Source: Bacteroidales bacterium (lineage in GTDB: Bacteria > Bacteroidota > Bacteroidia > Bacteroidales > UBA12077). From it: a DNA stretch of 64,000 nucleotides. The notes below the pieces were generated by a model. The model saw only the letters and a list, made by a program, of their open reading frames with translations. It was not told the DNA's origin and made no database searches. The stretch covers positions 29,980-93,979 of the forward strand of contig DMBU01000193.1 of assembly GCA_003446015.1 (NCBI GenBank), in the 5' to 3' direction. Shown here in pieces: positions 36,418 to 44,607 of the stretch. The position numbers were made by a program, and so were the translations under genes. Position 1 is the first letter of the stretch. Each line of letters starts with the position of its first letter.

Positions 36418-36445
36418 AAAAAAGAGAAGCTCTGAAAGCTTCTCT
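36418..36445 (-). terminator. Terminator of tRNA-Lys
   Basis: On the minus strand the stem AGAGAAGCT/AGCTTCTCT (plus positions 36423-36431 and 36437-36445, loop 5 nt) is followed by a run of T, starting 5 nt past the tRNA 3' end. Confidence 0.85.
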
Positions 36446-36450
36446 CTTAG

Positions 36451-36523
36451 TGACCCAACTGGGACTCGAACCCAGGACCCCATCCTTAAAAGGGATGTGC
36501 TCTACCAGCTGAGCTATTGAGTC
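36451..36523 (-). tRNA. tRNA-Lys (anticodon TTT)
   Basis: A 73-nt cloverleaf. Acceptor stem GACTCAA pairs with TTGGGTC (one G-T), discriminator A; D stem GCTC/GAGC; anticodon stem CATCC/GGATG with loop CTTTTAA, anticodon TTT; T arm CTGGG-TTCGAGT-CCCAG. CCA is not encoded. A terminator hairpin follows. Confidence 0.97.
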
Positions 36524-36814
36524 AATTGGATTGCAAAAATAAAACCTTTTTCTTTAAATCAAAAGATTTCAAAATAAAATATAAAAATAAAATTCAAATT
36601 CACTGATTAGCAATGAATTCAATTCAAATTAATATTGGATCTAACGTAACATTGTTTAAAATAAAAACTATCACTAGCAAAATATTAGTCAATTCAATCC
36701 TAAAATTTATCAAAAAGAAAAATTCTTGGTATAATTGTATCAGTTAAATTAACCGATTATTGACTGTTTTTTATGATTAATCAAATACATTCATCTTATA
36801 ATCAATAAAATAAA

Positions 36815-37225
36815 ATGTACACTTCTGAAACAAAAATTAGGGTTCGTTATGGAGAAACTGATAAAATGGGATATGTATATTATGGGGTATATCCTTTATA
36901 TTATGAAGTAGGCCGAACAGAGCTAATGAGAAATTTTAATTATGCCTATAAAAAAATAGAAGATATGGGCATTATCCTACCCGTTAAGTCCCTAGAAGTA
37001 AAGTATCATAAGGCGGCCGTATACGATGATCTGTTAACTATCAGAACTACTATAAAAGAAATGCCCGGTATTCGAATTACTTTCTATTATGAAGTTTTAA
37101 ACGAAAATAATGAATTGTTAAACGAAGGAACTACCATGCTAATTTTTGTTGATGAGAAATCCAGAAGACCTCGCAAAGCACCAGAAGAGCTTATTGAACA
37201 ACTAAAACCATATTTTAATAAATAG
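36815..37225 (+). CDS. Acyl-CoA thioesterase of the YbgC/4HBT hot-dog family
   Basis: A 136-residue single hot-dog domain enzyme. RVRYGETDKMGYVYYGVYPLYYEVGRTE contains the catalytic aspartate position (TD) and the Y/G pattern of YbgC-type thioesterases. It should hydrolyse a short- or medium-chain acyl-CoA. The physiological substrate is unknown; Tol-Pal genes, which sometimes neighbour YbgC, are absent. The start ATG at 36815 gives normal family length. Confidence 0.9.
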   Translation: MYTSETKIRVRYGETDKMGYVYYGVYPLYYEVGRTELMRNFNYAYKKIEDMGIILPVKSLEVKYHKAAVYDDLLTIRTTIKEMPGIRITFYYEVLNENNELLNEGTTMLIFVDEKSRRPRKAPEELIEQLKPYFNK

Positions 37226-37265
37226 TTTTCAAATTAATTTAAAGAGGGTAGAAAGATAAATATTT

Positions 37266-37371
37266 GCCACAAAGGCACTAAATCACAAAGGTTCACAAAA
37301 TCATAACGTGCAGACTATTTAATTTTTGTGACTCTTTGAGCCTTCGTTCCGATAAATATCGGGATAGTGGC
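37266..37371. repeat. MITE-like inverted-repeat element with nested palindrome
   Basis: GCCACAAAGGC (37266-37276) and, further in, CACAAAGGTTCACAAAA are matched at the other end by an imperfect reverse complement, TTTTTGTGACTCTTTG...GCCTTCGT...GTGGC. The right end is interrupted by the palindrome CCGAT-AAAT-ATCGG (37349-37362). A diverged copy of the right end lies at 57340-57378. No reading frame; noncoding. The rest of the gap 37226-37534 shows nothing else. Confidence 0.65.
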
Positions 37372-37534
37372 TAATTTTCATTTCTTAATCTTGCTACACC
37401 CCCTTTTTCATGATTAACTCTTTATCCTTCAACAATTTTTTCATGATTCTTGTAATGATTAAAAATCTGAATCGTCTTGTTTATGAATTGAGCTCATTTA
37501 AACAAAACATTTGTAGAATTTAAACAAAAAAATC

Positions 37535-38041
37535 ATGAAAAAGATAATAACAATAGTAGTTTTAGCAGCATTCCCATTCTTATTGAGTGCACAAGATTTT
37601 GTTGACAATATGATTGCCAAATATCAAGGAGAAAAAGGTTTTACAACAGTAGTAATAAATAGTGCTCTGTTTGATATTGCAGCTGCAATTGATGATGATG
37701 AAGATCTTCAGAAAATGAAAGGAATGATTGATAACATTAGAATTATTGCCATGGACGATCATTTCAGTTCAGATTTAAATTTCTTTAATGAAATGAAATC
37801 ACAGGTTGACACAAAAGCATATGTAGAACTAATGACTGTAAAAGAACATAATAACGATGTTGTTTTTTACGTGAAATATGCTGGAAATGAAATTGAAGAG
37901 TTATTGCTGGTTGCCGGAGGTAATGATGAAAATGCGATGATAAGCATCAAAGGAAAAATAAATTTAAAACAATTAGCATCTTTATCAAATTCAGTTCATA
38001 TATCAGGGTTTGAGTATTTAGACGAATTAGAAAATCATTAA
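37535..38041 (+). CDS. DUF4252 domain exported protein, first of three paralogues
   Basis: A 168-residue protein with a Sec signal peptide (about 1-19, cut after LLSAQ). The mature part is a DUF4252 domain: GEKGFTTVVINSALFDI, then IIAMDDHF, and the conserved ELLLVAGGNDENAMISIKGKINL near the C terminus. Expected periplasmic; function unknown. It precedes an ECF sigma gene by 69 bp with a hairpin in the gap, so it may be the first gene or a separate unit of the sigma module. Confidence 0.85.
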   Translation: MKKIITIVVLAAFPFLLSAQDFVDNMIAKYQGEKGFTTVVINSALFDIAAAIDDDEDLQKMKGMIDNIRIIAMDDHFSSDLNFFNEMKSQVDTKAYVELMTVKEHNNDVVFYVKYAGNEIEELLLVAGGNDENAMISIKGKINLKQLASLSNSVHISGFEYLDELENH

Positions 38042-38068
38042 GAAAGGGGGAGAAAAATCTCCCTTTCT
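38041..38068 (+). terminator. Hairpin between DUF4252 gene and ECF sigma gene
   Basis: AGAAAGGGGGAGA (38041-38053) pairs with TCTCCCTTTCT (38058-38068), with a two-G bulge and 4-nt loop. It begins at the stop codon but is followed by a mixed, not T-rich, stretch, so it could be an attenuator rather than a full terminator. Confidence 0.5.
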
Positions 38069-38110
38069 CAAAATTAATTTGTAATTTTCATGGTCTTGAA
38101 TTGTTGATAA

Positions 38111-38656
38111 ATGACTGCTGAAGCTTTTAAAGAAAACATATTACCATTAAATAGAAAACTCCTGGGTTTCGCAAATCGATTTATGCAGGATTTTGACGAT
38201 GCTAAGGATATTGTGCAGGAGATTTACATTAAGCTATGGAATATGAGAACAGAGTTGGATAAATACAACAGTGTTGAAGCTTTGGCAATGCGAATGACGA
38301 GGAACCTGTGTTTAGATAAAATAAAACTTAATAAAACGATTCCTTTAAATGGTTCAATCAAAGAAGAATCATTTAATGAAACCGATAGCAAAGAAAAAGA
38401 AGTTGAAATAAAACTTGCTGTATTACGTGCTAAAAAAGCCATTGATCATTTAGAAGAACCACAAAAAACAATTATGCAATTGCGTGATATTGAAGGTTAT
38501 GATTATGATGAAATAGCACAAATATTAAATATGAATGTGAATACAATACGTGTTAGCTTATCAAGAGCAAGAAAAAAGGTAAGAGACTATTTAATTGAAA
38601 AATATTATAAACATGGATCTGAAAAAAATAAAAACTCTGTTAGAGAATTATTATAA
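38111..38656 (+). CDS. ECF RNA polymerase sigma factor
   Basis: A 181-residue extracytoplasmic-function sigma factor. Region 2 contains DDAKDIVQEIYIKLWNM and AMRMTRNLCLDKIK; region 4 contains LRDIEGYDYDEIAQILNMNVNTIRVSLSRARKKVRDYL. It lies between DUF4252 genes and overlaps the following anti-sigma-like gene by 44 bp. It probably drives its own and neighbouring genes in answer to an envelope signal. Confidence 0.92.
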   Translation: MTAEAFKENILPLNRKLLGFANRFMQDFDDAKDIVQEIYIKLWNMRTELDKYNSVEALAMRMTRNLCLDKIKLNKTIPLNGSIKEESFNETDSKEKEVEIKLAVLRAKKAIDHLEEPQKTIMQLRDIEGYDYDEIAQILNMNVNTIRVSLSRARKKVRDYLIEKYYKHGSEKNKNSVRELL

Positions 38657-39188
38657 CGGAGATACTACAAAAGAAGAGGAAATAATTCTTCGCGAATATT
38701 TGAGCAATGAGAATATTGATAATGAACTCATTGCAGATAAAGATATTTTCTTATTTCAGATTCACCAAAATATGGAATTGAATAATACTCCTGATATTTC
38801 GGAGGAGATATGGAACTCTCTAAACAGGAATAATACTGGAGCTAAGAAGGAAAACAAGAATTTTGGTTATATCTATTTGAAAATCGCTGCAAGCATTATT
38901 ATTCTTGTAGGTTCGTATTTTATTTTAAAAACTCAGGTATTTAATCCCGAACAAGAAACGTATTTTACCGACACGTATGATAATCCTGAAATAGCATATC
39001 AGCAAGCAAAAGAAACCCTTTTATACGTTTCAGCCTTGCTGAATAATGGCACGAGTCACTTAGAACCTATTCAAAAAATAAATGAAAGCACACAAAACTT
39101 AAAAAAATTGTCGAGCTTTAACTATGGTTTAAATGAACTTAGTCCAATTAATACCTATGATCTTGCAAATAAATATTTTAAACAATAA
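38613..39188 (+). CDS. Anti-sigma factor-like single-pass membrane protein
   Basis: A 191-residue protein. The N-terminal cytoplasmic part (about 1-88) is acidic and begins with LLENYYNGDTTKEEEIILREYL, the pattern of Bacteroidota anti-sigma proteins. One transmembrane helix lies near residues 91-108 (YLKIAASIIILVGSYFIL), followed by an exported C-terminal part with no known domain. ATG at 38613 is preferred to an in-frame TTG at 38595; it still overlaps the sigma gene by 44 bp. Adjacent position suggests it restrains that sigma factor. Confidence 0.8.
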   Translation: MDLKKIKTLLENYYNGDTTKEEEIILREYLSNENIDNELIADKDIFLFQIHQNMELNNTPDISEEIWNSLNRNNTGAKKENKNFGYIYLKIAASIIILVGSYFILKTQVFNPEQETYFTDTYDNPEIAYQQAKETLLYVSALLNNGTSHLEPIQKINESTQNLKKLSSFNYGLNELSPINTYDLANKYFKQ

Positions 39189-39192
39189 AACC

Positions 39193-39708
39193 ATGAGAAA
39201 AATAGTATTTAGCTTATTTGTACTTCTATTCCCTTTAATCACATTGGCTCAAAGAACGCCCGTTGATGAGCTATTTGATAAATATAGCGGGAAAGAAGGA
39301 TTTACTTCTGTTTATATTACAAGCTATATGTTTAGCATGTTTTCAAATTTAGAAACAGATGATCCTGAATTCGATGCCCTGGTTAAGAATCTAAAAGGGA
39401 TTAAAATTCTAGCTACCGACGATTCCTATAGTGGAAGTGCCAATTTTTACAAAGAAATAATTGACAAGTTACCCATGTCTGTTTATAAAGAACTAATGGT
39501 AATAAAAGAAAAGGATCAGGATGTTAAATTTCTTATCAATGAGAAAGACGGGAAAATCATAGAACTTTTATTGATTGCTGGGGGTAAAGATGATAATGCT
39601 TTAATAAGCATACAAGGGAATATCGACCTAAAAACCATTTCGAAATTATCAAAATCGATGCAAATTGATGGTTTAGAGCATCTTAAAGAAATTGATAAAA
39701 ATAAATAA
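39193..39708 (+). CDS. DUF4252 domain exported protein, second paralogue
   Basis: A 171-residue exported protein (signal peptide ending LITLAQ, about residue 19). It shares with the first paralogue GKEGFTSVYI, KILATDDSY and ELLLIAGGKDDNALISIQGNIDL. It starts 4 bp after the anti-sigma gene stop, so it belongs to the sigma operon. ATG at 39193 is used because it gives a proper signal peptide; a longer frame from 39133 would overlap the anti-sigma gene. Confidence 0.86.
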   Translation: MRKIVFSLFVLLFPLITLAQRTPVDELFDKYSGKEGFTSVYITSYMFSMFSNLETDDPEFDALVKNLKGIKILATDDSYSGSANFYKEIIDKLPMSVYKELMVIKEKDQDVKFLINEKDGKIIELLLIAGGKDDNALISIQGNIDLKTISKLSKSMQIDGLEHLKEIDKNK

Positions 39709-39741
39709 CTTTTTATGAAATAAGCATAAGTAAAATAAACA

Positions 39742-39802
39742 CATGAAACCCTCATGAGCAAAAGCTCACAAAAGGAGATGAATAAATTTTGAGGGTTCCA
39801 TG
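39742..39802. ncRNA. Structured intergenic element between DUF4252 genes
   Basis: CATGAAACCCTCA (39742-39754) pairs with TGAGGGTTCCATG (39790-39802) through 12 pairs and one A-C mismatch. Directly inside the left arm is a second hairpin TGAGC-AAAA-GCTCA (39755-39768). No T-run follows, so it is not a standard terminator. It may be a structured leader for the third DUF4252 gene or an RNA processing site; a DNA-level role is also possible. Confidence 0.4.
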
Positions 39803-39889
39803 GTAATTGAAGTACTAAAGTAAAAATTGGCAATTATATTTACTTGAATAACAGAAGTATAACATAAATATAAACATAAATATAAACTA

Positions 39890-40414
39890 ATGAAAAAACT
39901 CACAATTTTTATATTGGCAGTTCTTCTTATTTTCAATTATTCATGTATTACAGATCAGAATAAATATAAGGAAACAGACATTTTTGAAGATTATGAAACC
40001 GAGAACGGATTTACTGTATTGCATATTCCGCCTGTTTTATTTAAAATAGTGATATCTGCTTCAGAAGAATCAGACCTAAGCTCAAAAGAACTTACAGATA
40101 AAATTGAACTTATTAAACTTATGTTCTTTGAAGAAAAGGGAAATACAATGAAAATGAAAGATATCAAAGATTCAATGAATGCTAAGGTATCTGATTTCAA
40201 CTATAATCTGTTAACCCGAATTGCTGAGAAAAACAACGACATATCTATTTATGTTATTGATATTGATAAAGTCATTCATGAAGTTTTAATTACAATTGCT
40301 TCGGAAAATAGTTATGTTGGTATAAATTTGATTGGAAATTTTACACAAGATGAAATTATGAAAGTTTATAAGGCGATTAACATGCAAAAAATTCAGAACT
40401 TCGACAAAAACTAA
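39890..40414 (+). CDS. DUF4252 domain lipoprotein, third paralogue
   Basis: A 174-residue lipoprotein (lipobox YSC at about residue 19) distantly related to the two paralogues: TENGFTVLHIPPVLFKIV aligns with the GFT-V-I block, and EVLITIASENSYVGINLIGNF replaces the ELLLxAGGxDxNAxISIxG block. The change from soluble to lipid-anchored and the loss of the AGG motif suggest divergence. It lies 181 bp downstream of the second copy and is closed by a terminator. Confidence 0.75.
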   Translation: MKKLTIFILAVLLIFNYSCITDQNKYKETDIFEDYETENGFTVLHIPPVLFKIVISASEESDLSSKELTDKIELIKLMFFEEKGNTMKMKDIKDSMNAKVSDFNYNLLTRIAEKNNDISIYVIDIDKVIHEVLITIASENSYVGINLIGNFTQDEIMKVYKAINMQKIQNFDKN

Positions 40415-40437
40415 TTCCTTATTCTAACAAAAAAGAT

Positions 40438-40467
40438 AGAGCGGATTTGACTTCTCGCTCTTTTTTT
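40438..40467 (+). terminator. Terminator after the third DUF4252 gene
   Basis: AGAGCG (40438-40443) pairs with CGCTCT (40456-40461), followed by seven T (40461-40467). It lies 24 bp beyond the stop codon. Confidence 0.8.
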
Positions 40468-40633
40468 GTTTTGGCACGATACTTGAATAATCAAATTCTG
40501 TAAACAATATAAATATAAATGCGTATATGTTTTTGTAAAAAACTGAAATTAAATGAAACCATTTTACATTTTTTAACATCTATTCTATGAATTTATTAAT
40601 TGAATTTTCTAATACTAACCAAAACTATAAACG

Positions 40634-41758
40634 ATGAGAAACATGAAAAAACTAATTACAATGATGCTTATGATGGCATCAGTATTTTTCTTTGCTTGTT
40701 CTGAAGATGAAGATAAAAAGTTATCACCGGAAGAAGCTAAAGCAGAACTAAACAGCATGACTGATGATATGTCTGTAAAGTTAGATGAAATGAAAAATGC
40801 AGAAGGATTTAAGGCTATTGAAGCTTTGAATAATATGCCAGATCCTTTTGTTGAAACAATGTCATCAGGAAAAACTACAATTATCCAAAACATAAAAAAG
40901 TATACTTTGCCTTTATTTGATAAAACAAAAGTAAAAAGTATAGAAGGAAATTTTGATTTTGAGTATTGGTGGGGAACATACACCTGGGATCAAGAACATC
41001 AAATGTGGACAGTGGTTTTCGACGATCCAGCAGTTACCACTGACGATAAGATTGTTATTATTTTCCCTGCTGATGAAGCAAATATGAATAATAATAATGC
41101 AACAATTACTATTCTAGCCTATGAAGAAGTTGAGTTATCTGTTGATGGTTATTACTACTACGAACCTATAGATATTGAGGCTAACATAGTTGTTGATGGA
41201 ATAGAACTTGTTGGTATTGATTTTGCAGCTAATTGGGGCTCTCAAGGAGAGCTTGAAATGCTTGATGTTGAAGTATTTGTTCTTCCATTCACATTCTCTA
41301 TTAATTTTAATATTGCTTCCGTTTCTGGTGATATAGACTTTGAAATTCTATATAACTCTGAATCTTTATTTTCTATTGGATTAGATGCAACTTTTGCTGA
41401 TGCCACAATGGAAATGCCAATTAATATTCATGGATATATTCAATATTTAAGTGTTAAATTTGATATAGATATTGATGTTCAAAACATTACTGATCTGGTT
41501 GCTCAAGTTCAAGCCAATCCGACGATGTATACACAAGAACAAATGCTTGAAATGTTGAACAACGAAATTGATGCGGTAGTTCTGGTTAATGGTGTTAAAG
41601 CAGCAGATATTGAAATGGAAATAGATGCATTAACGGATGAACCATACCCTGTATTTGTATATACTGATGGAACTTCTGAACCAGCTCAACCTTACCTGGA
41701 AGAATTCGTACTTAGTTTAGAAGATTTTTTTGATTTCATGGACTCTATTTACGGTTAA
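40634..41758 (+). CDS. Hypothetical acidic lipoprotein
   Basis: A 374-residue lipoprotein (lipobox FAC near residue 22) with no domain I recognise. The mature part is acidic and beta-rich, with aromatic runs such as YWWGTYTWDQEHQMWTVVF. ATG codons at 40634 and 40643 are both possible. It lies downstream of the DUF4252/sigma module but beyond a terminator and 164 bp of gap, so co-regulation is possible and co-transcription unlikely. A strong terminator follows. Confidence 0.75.
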   Translation: MRNMKKLITMMLMMASVFFFACSEDEDKKLSPEEAKAELNSMTDDMSVKLDEMKNAEGFKAIEALNNMPDPFVETMSSGKTTIIQNIKKYTLPLFDKTKVKSIEGNFDFEYWWGTYTWDQEHQMWTVVFDDPAVTTDDKIVIIFPADEANMNNNNATITILAYEEVELSVDGYYYYEPIDIEANIVVDGIELVGIDFAANWGSQGELEMLDVEVFVLPFTFSINFNIASVSGDIDFEILYNSESLFSIGLDATFADATMEMPINIHGYIQYLSVKFDIDIDVQNITDLVAQVQANPTMYTQEQMLEMLNNEIDAVVLVNGVKAADIEMEIDALTDEPYPVFVYTDGTSEPAQPYLEEFVLSLEDFFDFMDSIYG

Positions 41759-41770
41759 GATAATTATATA

Positions 41771-41802
41771 AAAAAAAGGGCTTTTTTCAAAGCCCTTTTT
41801 TT
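41771..41802. terminator. Bidirectional terminator
   Basis: GGGCTTT (41778-41784) and AAAGCCC (41789-41795), loop TTTC, flanked by an A-run and a seven-T run. It ends the lipoprotein gene on the plus strand and overlaps the stop of the convergent phosphoesterase gene. Confidence 0.9.
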
Positions 41803-43072
41803 ATGCTTTTTTTAATTCCAAAACAGTAATCTCAGGTGCCATTCCTATACGACCTGGAAAACCAATATATCCAAAACCCCGATTAACATATAAATATTGA
41901 TTATCTTCTTTGTATAAACCCGCCCAACGTGGGTATTTATATTTTACGGGACTCCATTTTATATTCCCAATTTCAATTCCAAACTGCATTCCATGTGTAT
42001 GACCCGATAAGGTTAAATCAATATCTGTCCTATGAATAACTTCTGCATCCCAATGTGAAGGATCGTGCGACATTAGTATTTTAAAGGGCAAATCAGCAGA
42101 ACCATTCATTGCTAAAGAAAGGTTCCCATATTGAGGGAAAGGGGGTAATCCCCAATTTTCGACACCAATTAATGCAATATTAGATCCATTGAATTGAATT
42201 TCCTCAGATTCGTTTAAAAGTAATCGAAAGCCAATGTCGGCATGTGCTTGTTTCAGATTGTTAAGATTTTTGGCCTTTTCAGCTTCATTTTTCCAATCAA
42301 AGTAATCTCCATAATCATGATTACCCAAAATAGAGAACTTGCCGTATTTTGCCTTTAATTTGCTTAATATTGGAATCCAGCCATTTAATTCTTCAGCAAA
42401 GTTGTTTACCAGGTCGCCAGTAAATAAAATAACATCCGGATTTTGCTCATTTACCAAATCAATAGCACTCTTAACCTGATTTTCATGACCCAGAAAGCTA
42501 CCAATATGAATATCCGATATTTGAACTATTTTAAAACCATTGAAATCTGCGGGTAAATTCTGAAACGATAGCTTTTCATTTTCTATTCTAAAGTTGAACC
42601 TTCCTTTTGCCATTCCATAAAGAATTGATGTAAAAGGAATAGCAGCTGCAACCAACCCAATTTGAGTCATAAATTTCCCTCTTGATATGCTTTGAACATT
42701 TTTTACCAGGTCATTAGAATGATTGCTTGTTAATTTACTTATTAACCATTTTCCTAGATAAACAACATCATCGGTTAAATGAAAAACAATAAATACCAAT
42801 TTTGGAATATAAAACAAAATAAATAATCCGGCTAATAAAAAGAAATTTTTAAATATTCTGGGTTCCCTTTCGAAAGGGAGAAGTGTCCTGAAATATAGCA
42901 AGAACGAAATGATTAAAACTGGTATCATCCAGTAAAATAAATAAATGATATATCTCAATCCATTTGATCCTAATGTTGAAACCAATAGTTTTATTCCCTT
43001 AAATGAGTATAAATCAACAAGCAAAATAAAAGTGAAAATAAAAACGAATATCATAATAAACCTTTCTTTCAT
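41801..43072 (-). CDS. Membrane-anchored metallophosphoesterase
   Basis: A 423-residue protein. The N-terminal 170 residues hold several hydrophobic segments (about four); the C-terminal part is a calcineurin-like metallophosphoesterase with the complete metal motif set: DIHIG, GDLVNN, GNHDYGD, SHDPSHWD and SGHTHGMQ. It resembles YaeI/YkuE enzymes, some of which act on lipid-linked phosphate such as UDP-2,3-diacylglucosamine. The substrate here is undetermined. Single gene. Confidence 0.92.
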   Translation of the reverse strand: MKERFIMIFVFIFTFILLVDLYSFKGIKLLVSTLGSNGLRYIIYLFYWMIPVLIISFLLYFRTLLPFEREPRIFKNFFLLAGLFILFYIPKLVFIVFHLTDDVVYLGKWLISKLTSNHSNDLVKNVQSISRGKFMTQIGLVAAAIPFTSILYGMAKGRFNFRIENEKLSFQNLPADFNGFKIVQISDIHIGSFLGHENQVKSAIDLVNEQNPDVILFTGDLVNNFAEELNGWIPILSKLKAKYGKFSILGNHDYGDYFDWKNEAEKAKNLNNLKQAHADIGFRLLLNESEEIQFNGSNIALIGVENWGLPPFPQYGNLSLAMNGSADLPFKILMSHDPSHWDAEVIHRTDIDLTLSGHTHGMQFGIEIGNIKWSPVKYKYPRWAGLYKEDNQYLYVNRGFGYIGFPGRIGMAPEITVLELKKA

Positions 43073-43265
43073 GTTTTATAATTTTTCTCCAAAAATCTAA
43101 AATTCTTTGAATAATAAACATCTTTTTACAGCGAATACAACAAATATAGGAATGAATGTGTTAATTTTATAAAGCATTACATTTCTTTCTTTACACAAAC
43201 AGAAACTCAAATGAATTGTTTAAATTTAGTAATAAAATTCATTTTGTTAAACTATAAGTTTATTT

Positions 43266-43670
43266 ATGATTGATAAAGAATTAATAATTAAAGAATTAAG
43301 ATACAAAACTTCGAGAAGTAGCGGGAGTGGAGGACAAAATGTAAATAAAGTATCTACGAAAGTTGAACTTCGTTTTGATATTGATAATACTTCATTATTA
43401 ACTGATACAGAAAAAGATACAATAAAGCTTAAATTAAAAAACAGAATATCATCGGAAAATATTTTAATTATCACTTCCGATTCAGAAAGAACACAGTTGA
43501 GAAATAAAAAGAAAGTAATTGAACTGTTTTTAGAATTATTAGAAAAGGCGCTAAAGAAACCCAAAAAGCGACTAAAAACGAAGCCTACCAGAACATCAAA
43601 GGAGAATCGATTAAAGGAAAAGAAGATTAAATCGGAGATAAAACAATCAAGAAAAATAAATGAAGATTGA
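43266..43670 (+). CDS. arfB: ArfB (YaeJ)-like peptidyl-tRNA hydrolase for ribosome rescue
   Basis: A 134-residue protein with a release-factor-type catalytic domain: SRSSGSGGQNVNKVSTKVELRFD includes the GGQ motif. It lacks release-factor codon-recognition domains and ends in a Lys/Arg-rich tail (about 105-134), as in ArfB, which inserts in the empty mRNA channel of stalled ribosomes. No tmRNA gene is in view. Its last base abuts the tRNA-Gly gene on the opposite strand. Confidence 0.9.
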   Translation: MIDKELIIKELRYKTSRSSGSGGQNVNKVSTKVELRFDIDNTSLLTDTEKDTIKLKLKNRISSENILIITSDSERTQLRNKKKVIELFLELLEKALKKPKKRLKTKPTRTSKENRLKEKKIKSEIKQSRKINED

Positions 43671-43742
43671 GCGAGAAACGGGTTTCGAACCCGCGACCTT
43701 CAGCTTGGGAAGCTGACGCTCTACCTACTGAGCTATTCTCGC
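43670..43742 (-). tRNA. tRNA-Gly (anticodon CCC)
   Basis: A 73-nt cloverleaf. Acceptor stem GCGAGAA / TTCTCGC with discriminator T; D stem GCTC/GAGC; anticodon stem TCAGC/GCTGA with loop TTCCCAA, anticodon CCC; T arm GCGGG-TTCGAAA-CCCGT with one G-T pair. CCA is not encoded. Its discriminator base overlaps the last base of the arfB-like stop codon on the other strand. Confidence 0.95.
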
Positions 43743-43788
43743 ATTCGATAAAATTATTAAAAACTTTGAAATATTATTTAAAAAACAA

Positions 43789-44568
43789 CTATTTTTTTAA
43801 CTTATCAATATCATTTTTCATTTCCTGAATCATGCTATACAACTTATTCGGATTAAAATCGCTTGGTTCTGGTAAATCAAAACTTATAAAACCTAATGCT
43901 TTCCAAATTTCGTGTATTTCTTCAACCTTAATAGTGTATGGAGAATAATCTGGATTATCCGATTTTAGTACAATCTCTCCCGATTCATTCACTTTATTGT
44001 ACAGACGCTTATAAACGATTCCTTCATCTTTTGAAATCAAGATATAAGGCTTTCCATCATAAATTTCTTCCCAATTACCCAAATATTCACAAATTATATA
44101 TGATCCGGACTTAATTGGTTCCATACTATCTCCTTTAATCTGAAAAACTCTATACGTTCTTTCCTTACTAAGCTCAACCAGCGGAAGCGAAAAATGCGGT
44201 AGTTCACTTATATAATCAGGATCAGCATATCCGTTGGTATAACCTGCCGAAGCATGCACAGGAACAGTTGTTATTAACTCTTTATCATTCTGATCAACAA
44301 TAGTGCTTATCACACGCAGATTGTCTCCTCTAATAAAATCTGTTATTGGCTCATAGGATGATTCTGAAAGTTTCAATTTGATGATATCATCAATAGAAAT
44401 ACTAAAGAAGTATGCAATATCCTGAAGCACAGACAATTTTGGAACTGCCCTGTTTTCTTCGTATGAACCAATCATTGCTCGATTTACACCAATATTTTTG
44501 GCTAATTCTTCCTGTGTTAAACCTTTTGTCTTTCTCAGGTACTTAATATTATCACCAATTAATTCCAT
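43789..44568 (-). CDS. LexA-like repressor: HTH plus S24 autopeptidase
   Basis: A 259-residue repressor. Residues 4-58 are an Xre-type HTH (GLTQEELAKNIGVNRAMIGSYEENRAVPKL). The C-terminal S24 domain has the serine-lysine dyad S148 (GDSMEP) and K187 (IVYKRL), and a probable self-cleavage bond A108-G109 (HASAGY), as in LexA, CI and UmuD. It should self-cleave on RecA activation or a similar signal. The start MELIG at 44568 is set by the HTH; an upstream extension lacks similarity. It is divergent from the radical SAM gene at 44678. Confidence 0.92.
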   Translation of the reverse strand: MELIGDNIKYLRKTKGLTQEELAKNIGVNRAMIGSYEENRAVPKLSVLQDIAYFFSISIDDIIKLKLSESSYEPITDFIRGDNLRVISTIVDQNDKELITTVPVHASAGYTNGYADPDYISELPHFSLPLVELSKERTYRVFQIKGDSMEPIKSGSYIICEYLGNWEEIYDGKPYILISKDEGIVYKRLYNKVNESGEIVLKSDNPDYSPYTIKVEEIHEIWKALGFISFDLPEPSDFNPNKLYSMIQEMKNDIDKLKK

Positions 44569-44607
44569 AGCAGTAATTTTTAAAAACAATGCTAATATAA
44601 TAAAATT

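Noticed and set aside
42650..42710. Twin-arginine-like signal (SRGKFM then a hydrophobic stretch) inside the metallophosphoesterase
   Set aside because: It is internal, lacks the paired Arg-Arg, and lies among other membrane helices; ordinary transmembrane segment is the simpler reading.
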